DNA from: Moorena producens 3L
Lineage (GTDB): Bacteria > Cyanobacteriota > Cyanobacteriia > Cyanobacteriales > Coleofasciculaceae
NCBI RefSeq assembly: GCF_000211815.1
Contig: NZ_GL890829.1
Location: forward strand, 1-21,146
Direction of reading: 5' to 3'
DNA length: 21,146 nt
Part shown: positions 13,858 through 20,632 of the stretch, piece by piece
Layout of the letters: every line of letters begins with the position of its first letter
Numbering within the stretch: the stretch's first letter is position 1
The notes under the pieces: generated by a model
Told to the model about the DNA's origin: nothing
Database searches by the model: none
What the model saw: the letters and a program-made list of their open reading frames with translations, nothing else
Position numbers and translations under genes: made by a program

Positions 13858-13881
13858 TTGGAACGATTGTTCAAATATAAC
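13858..13881 (+). promoter_or_regulatory. Putative TetR operator and -10 before the peroxiredoxin-like gene
   Basis: GGAACGATTGTTC at 13860-13872 contains the inverted repeat GAAC-N4-GTTC and matches the site in the tetR promoter. TATAAC at 13876-13881 is a plausible -10, and TTAATT (13854-13859) a weak -35 at 16 bp, so the site would lie between the two promoter boxes. Confidence 0.65.
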
Positions 13882-13898
13882 CTAACTAGGAGTAAATC

Positions 13899-14555
13899 AT
13901 GACCTTAAGCCAAGACTTGATTAACCTAAATACCCAGCTTCGCGCTCAGCAACCAGAAGAAGCCAAACTCATCATGGCAAAAGCAGGAGAAGACCTCGCT
14001 AATTCTGGCATTGTAGACAATAGCCTCAATGTTGGCGACAAATCCCCTAACTTTACCCTGCCTAATGCTGTAGGTAAACTGGTAGAATTGCAAGACCTAC
14101 TAGCCACCGGAGCCGTAGTAATTTCCTTCTACCGGGGTCAGTGGTGTCCTTACTGCAACTTAGAATTACGAGCATTGCAGCAATTCTTACCAGAAATTCA
14201 GAAATTAGGTGCAACCCTAGTCGCTATTTCCCCTCAAACTCCCGATAATTCCCTGTCCACTACAGAGAAAAACCACCTAACCTTTGAAGTACTAAGCGAT
14301 GTTGGGAATAAGATTGCCAAAGAGTTTGGTCTAGTCTTTACCGTACCAGAAGAACTCCGACCAGTTTACCAAAACTTTGGCATTGATTTACCTGCCCACA
14401 ACGGTGATGAAACCTTTGAATTACCCATTGCCGCCACCTATGTAATTAATCCCGATGGAACCATCACCCATGCCTTAGTTGACCTAGATTACACCAAGCG
14501 ACTTGACCCAGAAGAGATTGTCAGCGCATTACAAACCCTGGCTGTAGCGGTATAA
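13899..14555 (+). CDS. Peroxiredoxin-like (AhpC/TSA) thiol peroxidase
   Basis: 218 aa with AGGAG seven bases before ATG. After an N-terminal helical extension (1-40), VGDKSPNFTLPN opens the AhpC/TSA thioredoxin fold. The active site is FYRGQWCPYC (C83 and C86): the first Cys sits where peroxiredoxins hold the peroxidatic Cys, and the CxxC form is typical of the 'peroxiredoxin-like' branch. ATYVINPDGTITHA (about 181-194) is the conserved late strand pair. It should reduce hydroperoxides or disulfides in the cytoplasm using a thiol donor, plausibly the thioredoxin encoded 350 bp downstream. Control by the upstream TetR is suggested by a shared 13-bp site. Confidence 0.9.
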   Translation: MTLSQDLINLNTQLRAQQPEEAKLIMAKAGEDLANSGIVDNSLNVGDKSPNFTLPNAVGKLVELQDLLATGAVVISFYRGQWCPYCNLELRALQQFLPEIQKLGATLVAISPQTPDNSLSTTEKNHLTFEVLSDVGNKIAKEFGLVFTVPEELRPVYQNFGIDLPAHNGDETFELPIAATYVINPDGTITHALVDLDYTKRLDPEEIVSALQTLAVAV

Positions 14556-14572
14556 GTAGCTCAATAAAAATC

Positions 14573-14870
14573 GTAAGCATTAAGCCGTCAGCCGTCAGCC
14601 GTCAGCTAAAAGCTCAAGTAACTCAGATTAAACCAATGCTTACCTGTTTTATTCAAAAGCACCTCAAGTAGCGTGGGCGTAGCGCATTAGCACCTCAAGT
14701 AGCACCTCAATTAGCCTGGCCTACGGTCAATGACTCATAGCTGATAGCTGATAGCACCTCAAGTAGCGTGGGCGTAGCGCTTAAGCTGATAGCTGATAGC
14801 ACCTCAAGTAGCGTGGGCGTAGCGCTTAAGCTGATACGCGACGCGCTGATAGCTGATAACTGTCAGTCAA
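14573..14870 (-). repeat. Composite heptamer-flanked repeat, copy 3
   Basis: Inverted relative to copy 1. The left edge reads GTAAGCATTAAGC with AGCCGTC heptamers (14583-14603). Then come GTAACTCAGATTAAACC, CTTACCTGTTTTATTCAAAAGC and three copies of a 27-bp motif beginning GCACCTCAAGTAGCG (14659, 14754, 14799), the last two within a 45-bp tandem duplication. CTGATAG heptamers fill the rest. It holds the uninterrupted version of the site where MITE family B sits in copy 1 (14635-14644). No gene is present. Confidence 0.7.
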
Positions 14871-14908
14871 CACTCAACAATCATTCCTAGTTTAGGAGGA
14901 ATTAAACT

Positions 14909-15256
14909 ATGTCAGAAACAGCCAAATATATTACCCTAAATGACGATAACTTTGAAACCGAAATCCTCAACAGTTCCATTCCAGTCATAGTAGATTTTTG
15001 GGCACCATGGTGTGGACCTTGTCGGGTAATGAATCCAATCGTCACTGAATTAGCCACAGAATTTGATGGGGTTGTCAAAGTAGGCAAATTAAATGTTGAT
15101 GACTACGAACAACTAGCCAGCCACTATCACATTGAAGCAATTCCTTCCCTATTTTTATTCAACCAAGGTAAAGTAGTTGAGCGGTTGGAAGGTCTTGTGC
15201 GTAAACCGACTCTAGTTGACAAAATTAATGCCCTAACTAATCTCATTTATGTTTAA
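14909..15256 (+). CDS. trxA: Thioredoxin
   Basis: 115 aa, slightly longer than the usual 105-110. It has the complete thioredoxin fold: VIVDFWAPWCGPC with redox pair C35/C38, the buried Asp of the preceding strand (D29), KVGKLNVDD, and the cis-proline loop IEAIPSLFLF (P79, with Ser in place of the common Thr). It is a cytoplasmic disulfide reductase supplied by thioredoxin reductase or ferredoxin-thioredoxin reductase. It has a strong ribosome-binding site (AGGAGG). It lies downstream of a peroxiredoxin-like gene, a natural electron acceptor, but the repeat-filled spacer makes a single transcript uncertain. Confidence 0.95.
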   Translation: MSETAKYITLNDDNFETEILNSSIPVIVDFWAPWCGPCRVMNPIVTELATEFDGVVKVGKLNVDDYEQLASHYHIEAIPSLFLFNQGKVVERLEGLVRKPTLVDKINALTNLIYV

Positions 15257-15278
15257 GGATGTGATAACGATTCTCGGA

Positions 15279-15306
15279 TAATGGGTAATCGGTAATGGGT
15301 AATCGG
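15279..15306 (+). repeat. TAATGGG/TAATCGG heptamers with downstream inverted segment
   Basis: Four alternating 7-bp units begin 23 bp after the thioredoxin stop. GCCCATTA and AATTACC at 15333-15350 can pair with them, so the transcript could form a hairpin after trxA. No T-run follows, so termination is uncertain. Confidence 0.75.
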
Positions 15307-15474
15307 GAAAACTTTATTTGTAATAGCTAATTGCCCATTACAAATTACCTTTATAGAGTCAAAAATTGTGGCACGCACTTAGATAAAATCAGGGAGAAAT
15401 TCAGGGAGGAATTTAGATCAGCGCGTTGCTCATACTGTTGAGCATACTTATCAGGTAAATTTAATTTATTACCA

Positions 15475-15502
15475 CTACTCCCTACTCCCTACTCCCTACT
15501 CC
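15475..15502 (+). repeat. CTACTCC heptamer array with conserved right flank
   Basis: Four perfect CTACTCC units directly upstream of the Nu-class GST. The following about 50 bp (CTAAAA...CCAATTGAGA...CTATA) match the flank of the array at 19061-19088 at roughly four in five positions, so array and flank are one dispersed repeat. Confidence 0.9.
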
Positions 15503-15556
15503 CTAAAATCCAGAAATAAAGTCCATCACCCAATTGAGAGTTCCTATAAAATAATC

Positions 15557-16156
15557 ATGATTGATCTATATACCTTTTCCACGCCTAACGGACGCAAACC
15601 TGCTATCATGCTCGAAGAAGTAGGACTTCCCTACACCGTTCACACAATTAACATAGCAAAGGGAGAACAGTTTACTCCCGAATATGTAGCAATCAATCCC
15701 AATAGTAAAATTCCTGCTATCATTGACCAGGATACTGGTATAAAAGTTTTCGAGTCAGGAGCAATCCTAATTTATTTAGCAGAAAAGACAGGCAAGTTGT
15801 TGCCAACCGATACAGCAGCAAGAATACAAGTGATTGAATGGTTGATGTTCCAGATGGCAAGCGTTGGACCAATGTTTGGTCAACTGAGTCACTTCCGACG
15901 CTTTGCTCCAGAACAGATTCCCTATGCTATCGATCGCTATGAAAAAGAAACCCTACGTCTGTTTGGTGTCTTAGATCAGCAATTAGCAAAACAAGAATTC
16001 ATTGTTGGAGATTACTCCATTGCCGACATAGCTACCTATCCTTGGGTAGCTGCCTATGACTATTTGGGAGTCACCCTAGATAACCATCCCCACCTCAAAC
16101 GCTGGGTCGAGACAATGCAGCAGCGACCCGCTGTGGAACGGGGCATGGCAGTCTGA
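15557..16156 (+). CDS. Nu-class (YfcG/YghU-like) glutathione S-transferase
   Basis: 199 aa. The STPNGRKPAIMLEEVGLPY start is the hallmark of Nu-class GSTs, whose TPNGxK loop binds two glutathiones and which act as disulfide-bond oxidoreductases. NPNSKIPAI (cis-Pro) and FESGAILIYLAEKTG (glutathione-binding ES pair) complete the N-domain. The C-domain includes the SIADIATYPWV capping box. It likely reduces organic peroxides or disulfides with glutathione in the cytoplasm. It is separated from trxA by 300 bp of repeats, with no clear ribosome-binding site before ATG. Together with the peroxiredoxin-like protein and thioredoxin it forms a thiol-redox neighbourhood. Confidence 0.92.
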   Translation: MIDLYTFSTPNGRKPAIMLEEVGLPYTVHTINIAKGEQFTPEYVAINPNSKIPAIIDQDTGIKVFESGAILIYLAEKTGKLLPTDTAARIQVIEWLMFQMASVGPMFGQLSHFRRFAPEQIPYAIDRYEKETLRLFGVLDQQLAKQEFIVGDYSIADIATYPWVAAYDYLGVTLDNHPHLKRWVETMQQRPAVERGMAV

Positions 16157-16162
16157 ACGTTT

Positions 16163-16190
16163 GTTGAAAGTTGAAAGTTGAAAGTTGAAA
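16163..16190 (+). repeat. Four GTTGAAA heptamers
   Basis: Four perfect 7-bp units starting 7 bp after the Nu-class GST stop. Confidence 0.95.
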
Positions 16191-16201
16191 GTCATGAATC
16201 C

Positions 16202-16268
16202 TAGGTGGGCAGTGCCTATCAAGCCTATTAACAGCTGATCTGATCTGTCTGGTGCACTGCCCACCCTA
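16202..16268 (+). repeat. Inverted repeat of the GTAGGGTGGGC type
   Basis: GGTGGGCAGTGC (16204-16215) pairs perfectly with GCACTGCCCACC (16254-16265). The outer TAGG/CCTAC matches the palindromes at 1878 and 3335. About 65 bp with no coding capacity; probably another small palindromic element. Confidence 0.85.
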
Positions 16269-16777
16269 CATGAACTTACTGAAACTCAAGGATCTACTTT
16301 TATTGAACAATTGAAAAGTAATAATTATGATTTAAAACTATTTGAAAGAGGGGATTATAAGCTATAAACCTGGCTGACCATAGAAGATATTATGGTATTG
16401 ATTCCAACCGTTTTAAATAACCTTTTCCGCACCCTGATTATGAAAGTTGTTAGGATCCGGTAGACCACTATAGCTATAGTAGGAGAGTTGACCGTTGGGC
16501 TTTAGAGCGACTAGGCTTAGAAACTTTCCTCAACATTGCCTCAACATTTTCCGGACTCAAAGGGGATGTTGAGAATTTAGAGTAATCCAGCAGAGCTAAT
16601 TTATAAAGTAAATATAAAGAGCTCAAATCCTTTGACAGACATGGATTTCCGGGAACAGGGCGTGCACAAGCGCCCGAATTATTGAAAGCCTTTCAGCGCC
16701 ATGGTTATAGCTTCTTTTACCAATCAGCTCTGACCGCTGTGATAATTCAGCTAATTTCGTTCAAAATTAAGAGCTGA
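16269..16777 (+). other. Spacer with decayed coding remnants
   Basis: No intact gene. Three stop-bounded stretches have protein-like composition but no start or recognisable family: 16269-16367 (...STFIEQLKSNNYDLKLFERG...), 16454-16585 (...RRVDRWALERLGLETFLNIA...GDVENLE), preceded in the same frame by TAA and TAG codons, and 16607-16777 (...FDRHGFPGTGRAQAPELLKA...). They may be parts of one or more eroded genes. Part of the second (16517-16581) is repeated at 18379-18432. Confidence 0.35.
16517..16581 (+). repeat. Direct repeat flanking the metalloprotease gene, left copy
   Basis: Shares TTAGAAAC, TTCCTCAACAT and CTCAAAGGGGATGTTGAG with 18379-18432, in the same orientation. The CTCAACAT/ATGTTGAG pair can form a hairpin. 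This copy has an extra CCTCAACATTG unit. Confidence 0.8.
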
Positions 16778-16908
16778 TAAACTTTGCTTACAAATCTTAA
16801 AAAACTAGGTGTGGTTTATTACCCTGTAGATGTAGGAAAGCGCCAGTAAAATCCAGTTTTTGGGCTAATTTACAGTGCTTTTCACAGAAAAGAAACAAGT
16901 AGTTAATC

Positions 16909-18360
16909 ATGGGTACTTTCAATTTAGGCACTTTCAGCGGCAATCCCATCAGCCGCAATCGGTACACACTCACTACCTCAGACGCCACTGATGTGTTTAA
17001 GTTTAGGGTCTCAAACAACCGTCAAATTAACCTAAATCTACACAATATCAGTGCGGGAGATGATGCTAACCTCAGACTCTACCGGGACACTAACAACAAT
17101 GGCATCTTTGACTTGGGCGACCAACAAGTGGCTAGCTCTTTACAGGGTGGCAATGCTAACGATGTTATCAACTACAGTGCTACCAGTGGCACTTACTTTG
17201 CCCAGGTAAAACGCTACGCTCCTAGTAGCAATGGAATTGTTTCCTATAATTTAGAGTTGTCTGGAACTAGCAAACCAAATACCTATCAGCCCTTGAGCCC
17301 GAACCAAGTCTTTTCCCTCAACAGTAACTTAGAGGCAGACCACATTATCTACCTTGACTTTGATGGTCATACTACCACAGGTACCTCATGGAACAAGAAC
17401 TTCGGGAGTTCCATTGTGACCCCTGCCTATGACACGGATGGGAATACTTCCAATTTCTCCACTGCTGAGAGAGAGACTATTTGGCGCATTTGGCAACGGG
17501 TGGCAGAAGACTTTAGTCCCTTTGATGTGAATGTGACTACTGCCCAACCTTCCGATGACCAACTCAAAAAAACCAGCGGTAGTGATTCCCAATGGGGCAT
17601 TCGCGTTGTCATTGGGGGAGATGGTTCCTGGTATCAAAAAGGTACCGGTGGTTTGGCTTATATGGATTCATTCAACTGGGACAGTGATACCCCCGCCTTT
17701 ATTTTTTCAGAGAATCGCGCTGGAGGCAGTGAGAAATCGGTGGCTGAAGCTATTAGCCATGAGGTAGGTCATACCTTGGGTTTGTCTCATGAGGGTGATT
17801 CCACCAACGACTACTACTATGGTCATGGCAATGGCAGTGTCGAAACCGGGTGGGCTCCTATTATGGGAGAGGGCAACGATCGAAATCTCAGTCAATGGAG
17901 CAAAGGTGAGTATACCGGTGCCAGCAACCAAGAAGATGACCTAGACATCATCACTGGGCAAAATGGTTTTGGCTATCGCCGGGACGATTATAGTAACCAG
18001 CTAACCAGTGCAGCAGCGCTATCGATCAATGATGGTCAGGTGGAAAATTATGGCATCATTGAAAAAAATAACGACATTGACTGGTTTGAGTTCAATTCAA
18101 CAACGGGCAACATAGCCCTAGATATTAAGCCTTTTGAGCGAGGACCTAATTTAGACATTCTGGCTAAGCTATATAATGCTTCCGGTCAACTGATTAGCTC
18201 TTCTAATCCCATCGGTTCTCTGTCCGCTAGCTTTAATCTTGATCTCAGTCCAGGGCAGTATTATCTAAGCATTGATGGTACGGGTCAAGGAAACTTAGCT
18301 ACCGGATACAGTGATTACGGCAGCTTAGGACAATACTCTATTACTGGCACGGTTGCTTAG
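16909..18360 (+). CDS. Metzincin-type metalloprotease between two PPC domains
   Basis: 483 aa. Residues about 10-118 form a PPC (pre-peptidase C-terminal) beta domain with a calcium-loop-like DTNNNGIFDLGD (60-71). The catalytic domain (about 140-355) holds HEVGHTLGLSH, with zinc ligands H284, H288 and H294 and catalytic E285, and a Met-turn at PIMG (M319). A second PPC domain covers about 365-483. All catalytic elements are intact. PPC domains normally accompany secreted proteases, yet no signal peptide is visible at MGTFNLGTF, so export may use a type I or other signal-independent route, or the true start may differ. No secretion genes are adjacent. The gene is flanked by a 50-60 bp direct repeat. 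Confidence 0.9.
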   Translation: MGTFNLGTFSGNPISRNRYTLTTSDATDVFKFRVSNNRQINLNLHNISAGDDANLRLYRDTNNNGIFDLGDQQVASSLQGGNANDVINYSATSGTYFAQVKRYAPSSNGIVSYNLELSGTSKPNTYQPLSPNQVFSLNSNLEADHIIYLDFDGHTTTGTSWNKNFGSSIVTPAYDTDGNTSNFSTAERETIWRIWQRVAEDFSPFDVNVTTAQPSDDQLKKTSGSDSQWGIRVVIGGDGSWYQKGTGGLAYMDSFNWDSDTPAFIFSENRAGGSEKSVAEAISHEVGHTLGLSHEGDSTNDYYYGHGNGSVETGWAPIMGEGNDRNLSQWSKGEYTGASNQEDDLDIITGQNGFGYRRDDYSNQLTSAAALSINDGQVENYGIIEKNNDIDWFEFNSTTGNIALDIKPFERGPNLDILAKLYNASGQLISSSNPIGSLSASFNLDLSPGQYYLSIDGTGQGNLATGYSDYGSLGQYSITGTVA

Positions 18361-18378
18361 ACTCTGCAATCTAATGCT

Positions 18379-18432
18379 TTAGAAACGTTCCTCAACATCT
18401 TCTGATCTCAAAGGGGATGTTGAGAATTTAGA
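18379..18432 (+). repeat. Direct repeat flanking the metalloprotease gene, right copy
   Basis: Starts 18 bp after the protease stop. CTCAACATC pairs with GATGTTGAG (9-bp stem), so it could serve as a transcript-end hairpin, though no T-run follows. Left copy at 16517-16581. Confidence 0.8.
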
Positions 18433-18437
18433 CGAGT

Positions 18438-18884
18438 TTAACCCTTCCTCACCCAATTCCGAAATTCTGCTACCAACTGCAAATAATCTTTGGTGTCCAC
18501 CTCTGCTAAAAATCCCTCAATTTCCCCTATAGGTAAACCAGGAAAAGCCAAACTTTATTGACTATATTCTCGATCTCGTAACTGATAAATCTCAAAAGAT
18601 TCACCATCATAATGCCAAACTTCTGAAACCCCTAACTCGGCATATATAGCGCTACGCTTAGCGTCAGAAGTGAGAAGTCAGAATTCAAAAGTAAGCTAGG
18701 ACTAGGTTTCGGAGTTTATAAATGTCCTAATCTTAATGCGTAGTGCTATACTGCCAAACGGTTCATAGAACTACTGGTAATATCAATTTATACTACATCT
18801 GGAGCTGGAGCGGTTTCTAAGTTAATCCTTTTTTTGCCCTTAATTATGCTAATATTTTGGATATAAAAGTTTTTAGGTAACTTC
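18438..18884 (-). pseudogene. Uma2-family (DUF820) pseudogene with MITE insertion and two stops
   Basis: Read on the minus strand from 18884: FYIQNISIIKGKKR, ETAPAPDVV, stop (TAA 18788-18790, where the family has Glu), IDITSSSMNRLA, then MITE A (18645-18750), then YAELGVSEVWHYDGESFEIY, stop (TAA 18555-18557), SLAFPGLPIGEIEGFLAEVD and a natural end at TAA 18438-18440. These are the conserved middle and C-terminal parts of Uma2 proteins of the EIDITS/PEVW type, a different branch from the intact gene at 8376. The 5' part is missing, cut off where a heptamer array starts (18885). Confidence 0.9.
18645..18750 (-). mobile_element. MITE family A, copy 2 (106 bp), inside the Uma2 pseudogene
   Basis: TATAGCGCTACGC (18645-18657) and GCGTAGTGCTATA (18738-18750) are inverted repeats with one mismatch. 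The right end, read in reverse, matches about 30 of 34 bases of the left end of copy 1 at 2318. Removing the DNA between the flanking TA dinucleotides joins GCA-GTA-TAT-GCC in frame, so the target duplication is TA. Confidence 0.9.
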
Positions 18885-18933
18885 GGAATAGGGAATAGGG
18901 AATAGGGAATAGGGAATAGGGAATAGGGAATAG
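18885..18933 (+). repeat. Seven GGAATAG heptamers
   Basis: Seven perfect 7-bp units that begin where Uma2 pseudogene similarity ends. Confidence 0.95.
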
Positions 18934-19060
18934 AGCAGTTGGCATTCAACCTAAGTATTGATTATTGCCAATATATAAGTGGACTGTATCTTTTTTGTCC
19001 AATTTTATTAATTAACTTATCTGCCAATGGCTATATGACCTACATTCAATGTTCTTAACC

Positions 19061-19088
19061 CTACTCCCTACTTCCTACTCCCTACTCC
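19061..19088 (+). repeat. CTACTCC heptamer array, second locus
   Basis: Four units, one with a single change (CTACTTC), followed by a flank (to about 19133) similar to that at 15503-15552, including CCAATTGAGA and CTATA. It abuts the end of the nuclease gene. Confidence 0.9.
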
Positions 19089-19134
19089 CTAAAACCCAGA
19101 ACAAAAGTACCTCAACCAATTGAGAACTGCTATA

Positions 19135-19851
19135 TTACTTCAGCGTCTGCTTAAAGGTATCCTCAAACTGATCTTTAGTAAGATTTCCAGCTTCTAGGTC
19201 TTCACAGAGGGTTTGAATTTTTTCTGTAAGCTGCTGATATTCATCTGGGTCTGCAAGTAGGGCTTTTTGCTTTTTCTTAAGGGGACGAAACAACCAAGGC
19301 TCGATAAATCCGGACTTCGGTTCTTGCCATAACCCTTTTCCTTGGCGTTCCGCATCTGCCTCTGCCAACAGAAGGGAAATAGCCATCTCACGAGGGCACT
19401 TACTAAAATAATCGTAATAAATCAGTGCTAATCCTTCTTTTACTAAACTATGCTGAATAAACGTGCCATCCAATAAGTAAACTTCGCCAATTCTACGATT
19501 GTAGCGAGTGTCGATGTCGGTAATTCTCAATTTAACTTTATTCCTGTTTTCTTCTACCAACTGTTTGACCCAGTCTTTCCCTTCGTTGCCCCACTTAAAT
19601 TGACTTTGATAGAACGCATTGTCCTGATTTTTATCCTCAAGTTTTTTGTAACCCCACCCCTTAGGAGTTTCTGGTGCATCAATGTAAACGAACCGCACTG
19701 TAATGTCTTCTCCGGAGGCATCAATCACATCAATAGTGTCAGCATCGGAAACTTTCTTAACAGCGTAGGTTTCTAGGGACTCAAAGTATGGCGGTACTTG
19801 AGGAGCAACTGACCCTACTTTACTTAAAATTTCACTAATCAAGTCTGTCAT
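19135..19851 (-). CDS. SNase-like (thermonuclease-fold) protein
   Basis: 238 aa. The SNase domain spans about residues 28-178. VSDADTIDV gives D38; VRFVYIDAPET gives R53, D58 and E61; RYNRRIGEVYLLDG gives R119/R120. These correspond to the calcium-binding and catalytic Asp, Arg and Glu residues of staphylococcal nuclease. FIQHSLVKEGLALIYYDY and the AEADAERQGKGLW helix are standard later family elements. No signal peptide or membrane helix is visible, so it may be cytoplasmic, whereas many SNases are secreted. An acidic helical tail (about 190-238) is an addition to the core. It should cleave DNA or RNA phosphodiester bonds with calcium. It is a single gene. Confidence 0.92.
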   Translation of the reverse strand: MTDLISEILSKVGSVAPQVPPYFESLETYAVKKVSDADTIDVIDASGEDITVRFVYIDAPETPKGWGYKKLEDKNQDNAFYQSQFKWGNEGKDWVKQLVEENRNKVKLRITDIDTRYNRRIGEVYLLDGTFIQHSLVKEGLALIYYDYFSKCPREMAISLLLAEADAERQGKGLWQEPKSGFIEPWLFRPLKKKQKALLADPDEYQQLTEKIQTLCEDLEAGNLTKDQFEDTFKQTLK

Positions 19852-20632
19852 GGCGTTAATTGTATCAGGACTGAGGTAGGAGTAGTGGATGAACAGGCAA
19901 TCAGTGCCTCAAACCCACAGCCGATTCTACTCTAGATTTTAGACTAACCATAGCAAAACACTTACTAGCTGTCCATTCCCTTCAATCATCCTACAACAAA
20001 AGCAACGCCAGATGAGGGAGGTCACTTATTTCCCTGTCCGCTCCACCAGTGACCTTCAAGACAGGTGTTACCGGATTGATATACAATAAGAGATTGTGAT
20101 AATTGTTAAAAACAACACCAAATAGAGAACCGTTGCTGGTGATCAGGCATTTCTTGATCTCAAACGCAGTTGAAACCCCTTGTGTACAAGCGGCGGGGAT
20201 AAAAACAACTTAGGGGCGTTATTTTCCTTGTCTACGAAATTTGTGGCGAGGAATCATAAACGTCAAAAGCTAGTTTACTAGATCAGGATTTTATAGCAGT
20301 GTTTGGTGGTGAAAAAAACCCTAGCTGCTTCCCCCTGAGAGACTGCATCAAGGCTTAAGTATAGTCAAAGTCAGCCCTGGGAGTTTTGCTCCGGAGCCAA
20401 CGGTACTATGTTTTAAATTATATGAAGACTTGATCTCCTAGCTTGTTTTCTTCCTGCTTTAACTGAGGGAGAGTTCAAGTTCGCACTAGCAGGTTTTTAA
20501 TCAAGGCTGTTAACTAACTGCTGCTTCCGTTTTTTTACCATTTTATCAATGGGTGATTCTGCTGTTTCTAAAACGTTTATCTATAGTTCTGTAAAGTACT
20601 CAACTGTAAGACCCACTATTGGAGGAAAAACT
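19852..20632. other. Long spacer before the deoxyhypusine-synthase-like gene
   Basis: About 780 bp between divergent genes without a recognisable ORF or RNA gene. Small inverted repeats are visible: GGTCACT/AGTGACC around 20028-20055 and CCCC...CTTG-TGTA-CAAG...GGGG around 20175-20200. It probably holds promoters for both neighbours and perhaps a long 5' leader, but no promoter could be assigned with confidence. Confidence 0.4.

Noticed and set aside
3222..14870. CRISPR arrays suggested by dense tandem repeats
   Set aside because: Units are 7-15 bp or 27 bp copies without regularly sized unique spacers, and no cas gene is present.
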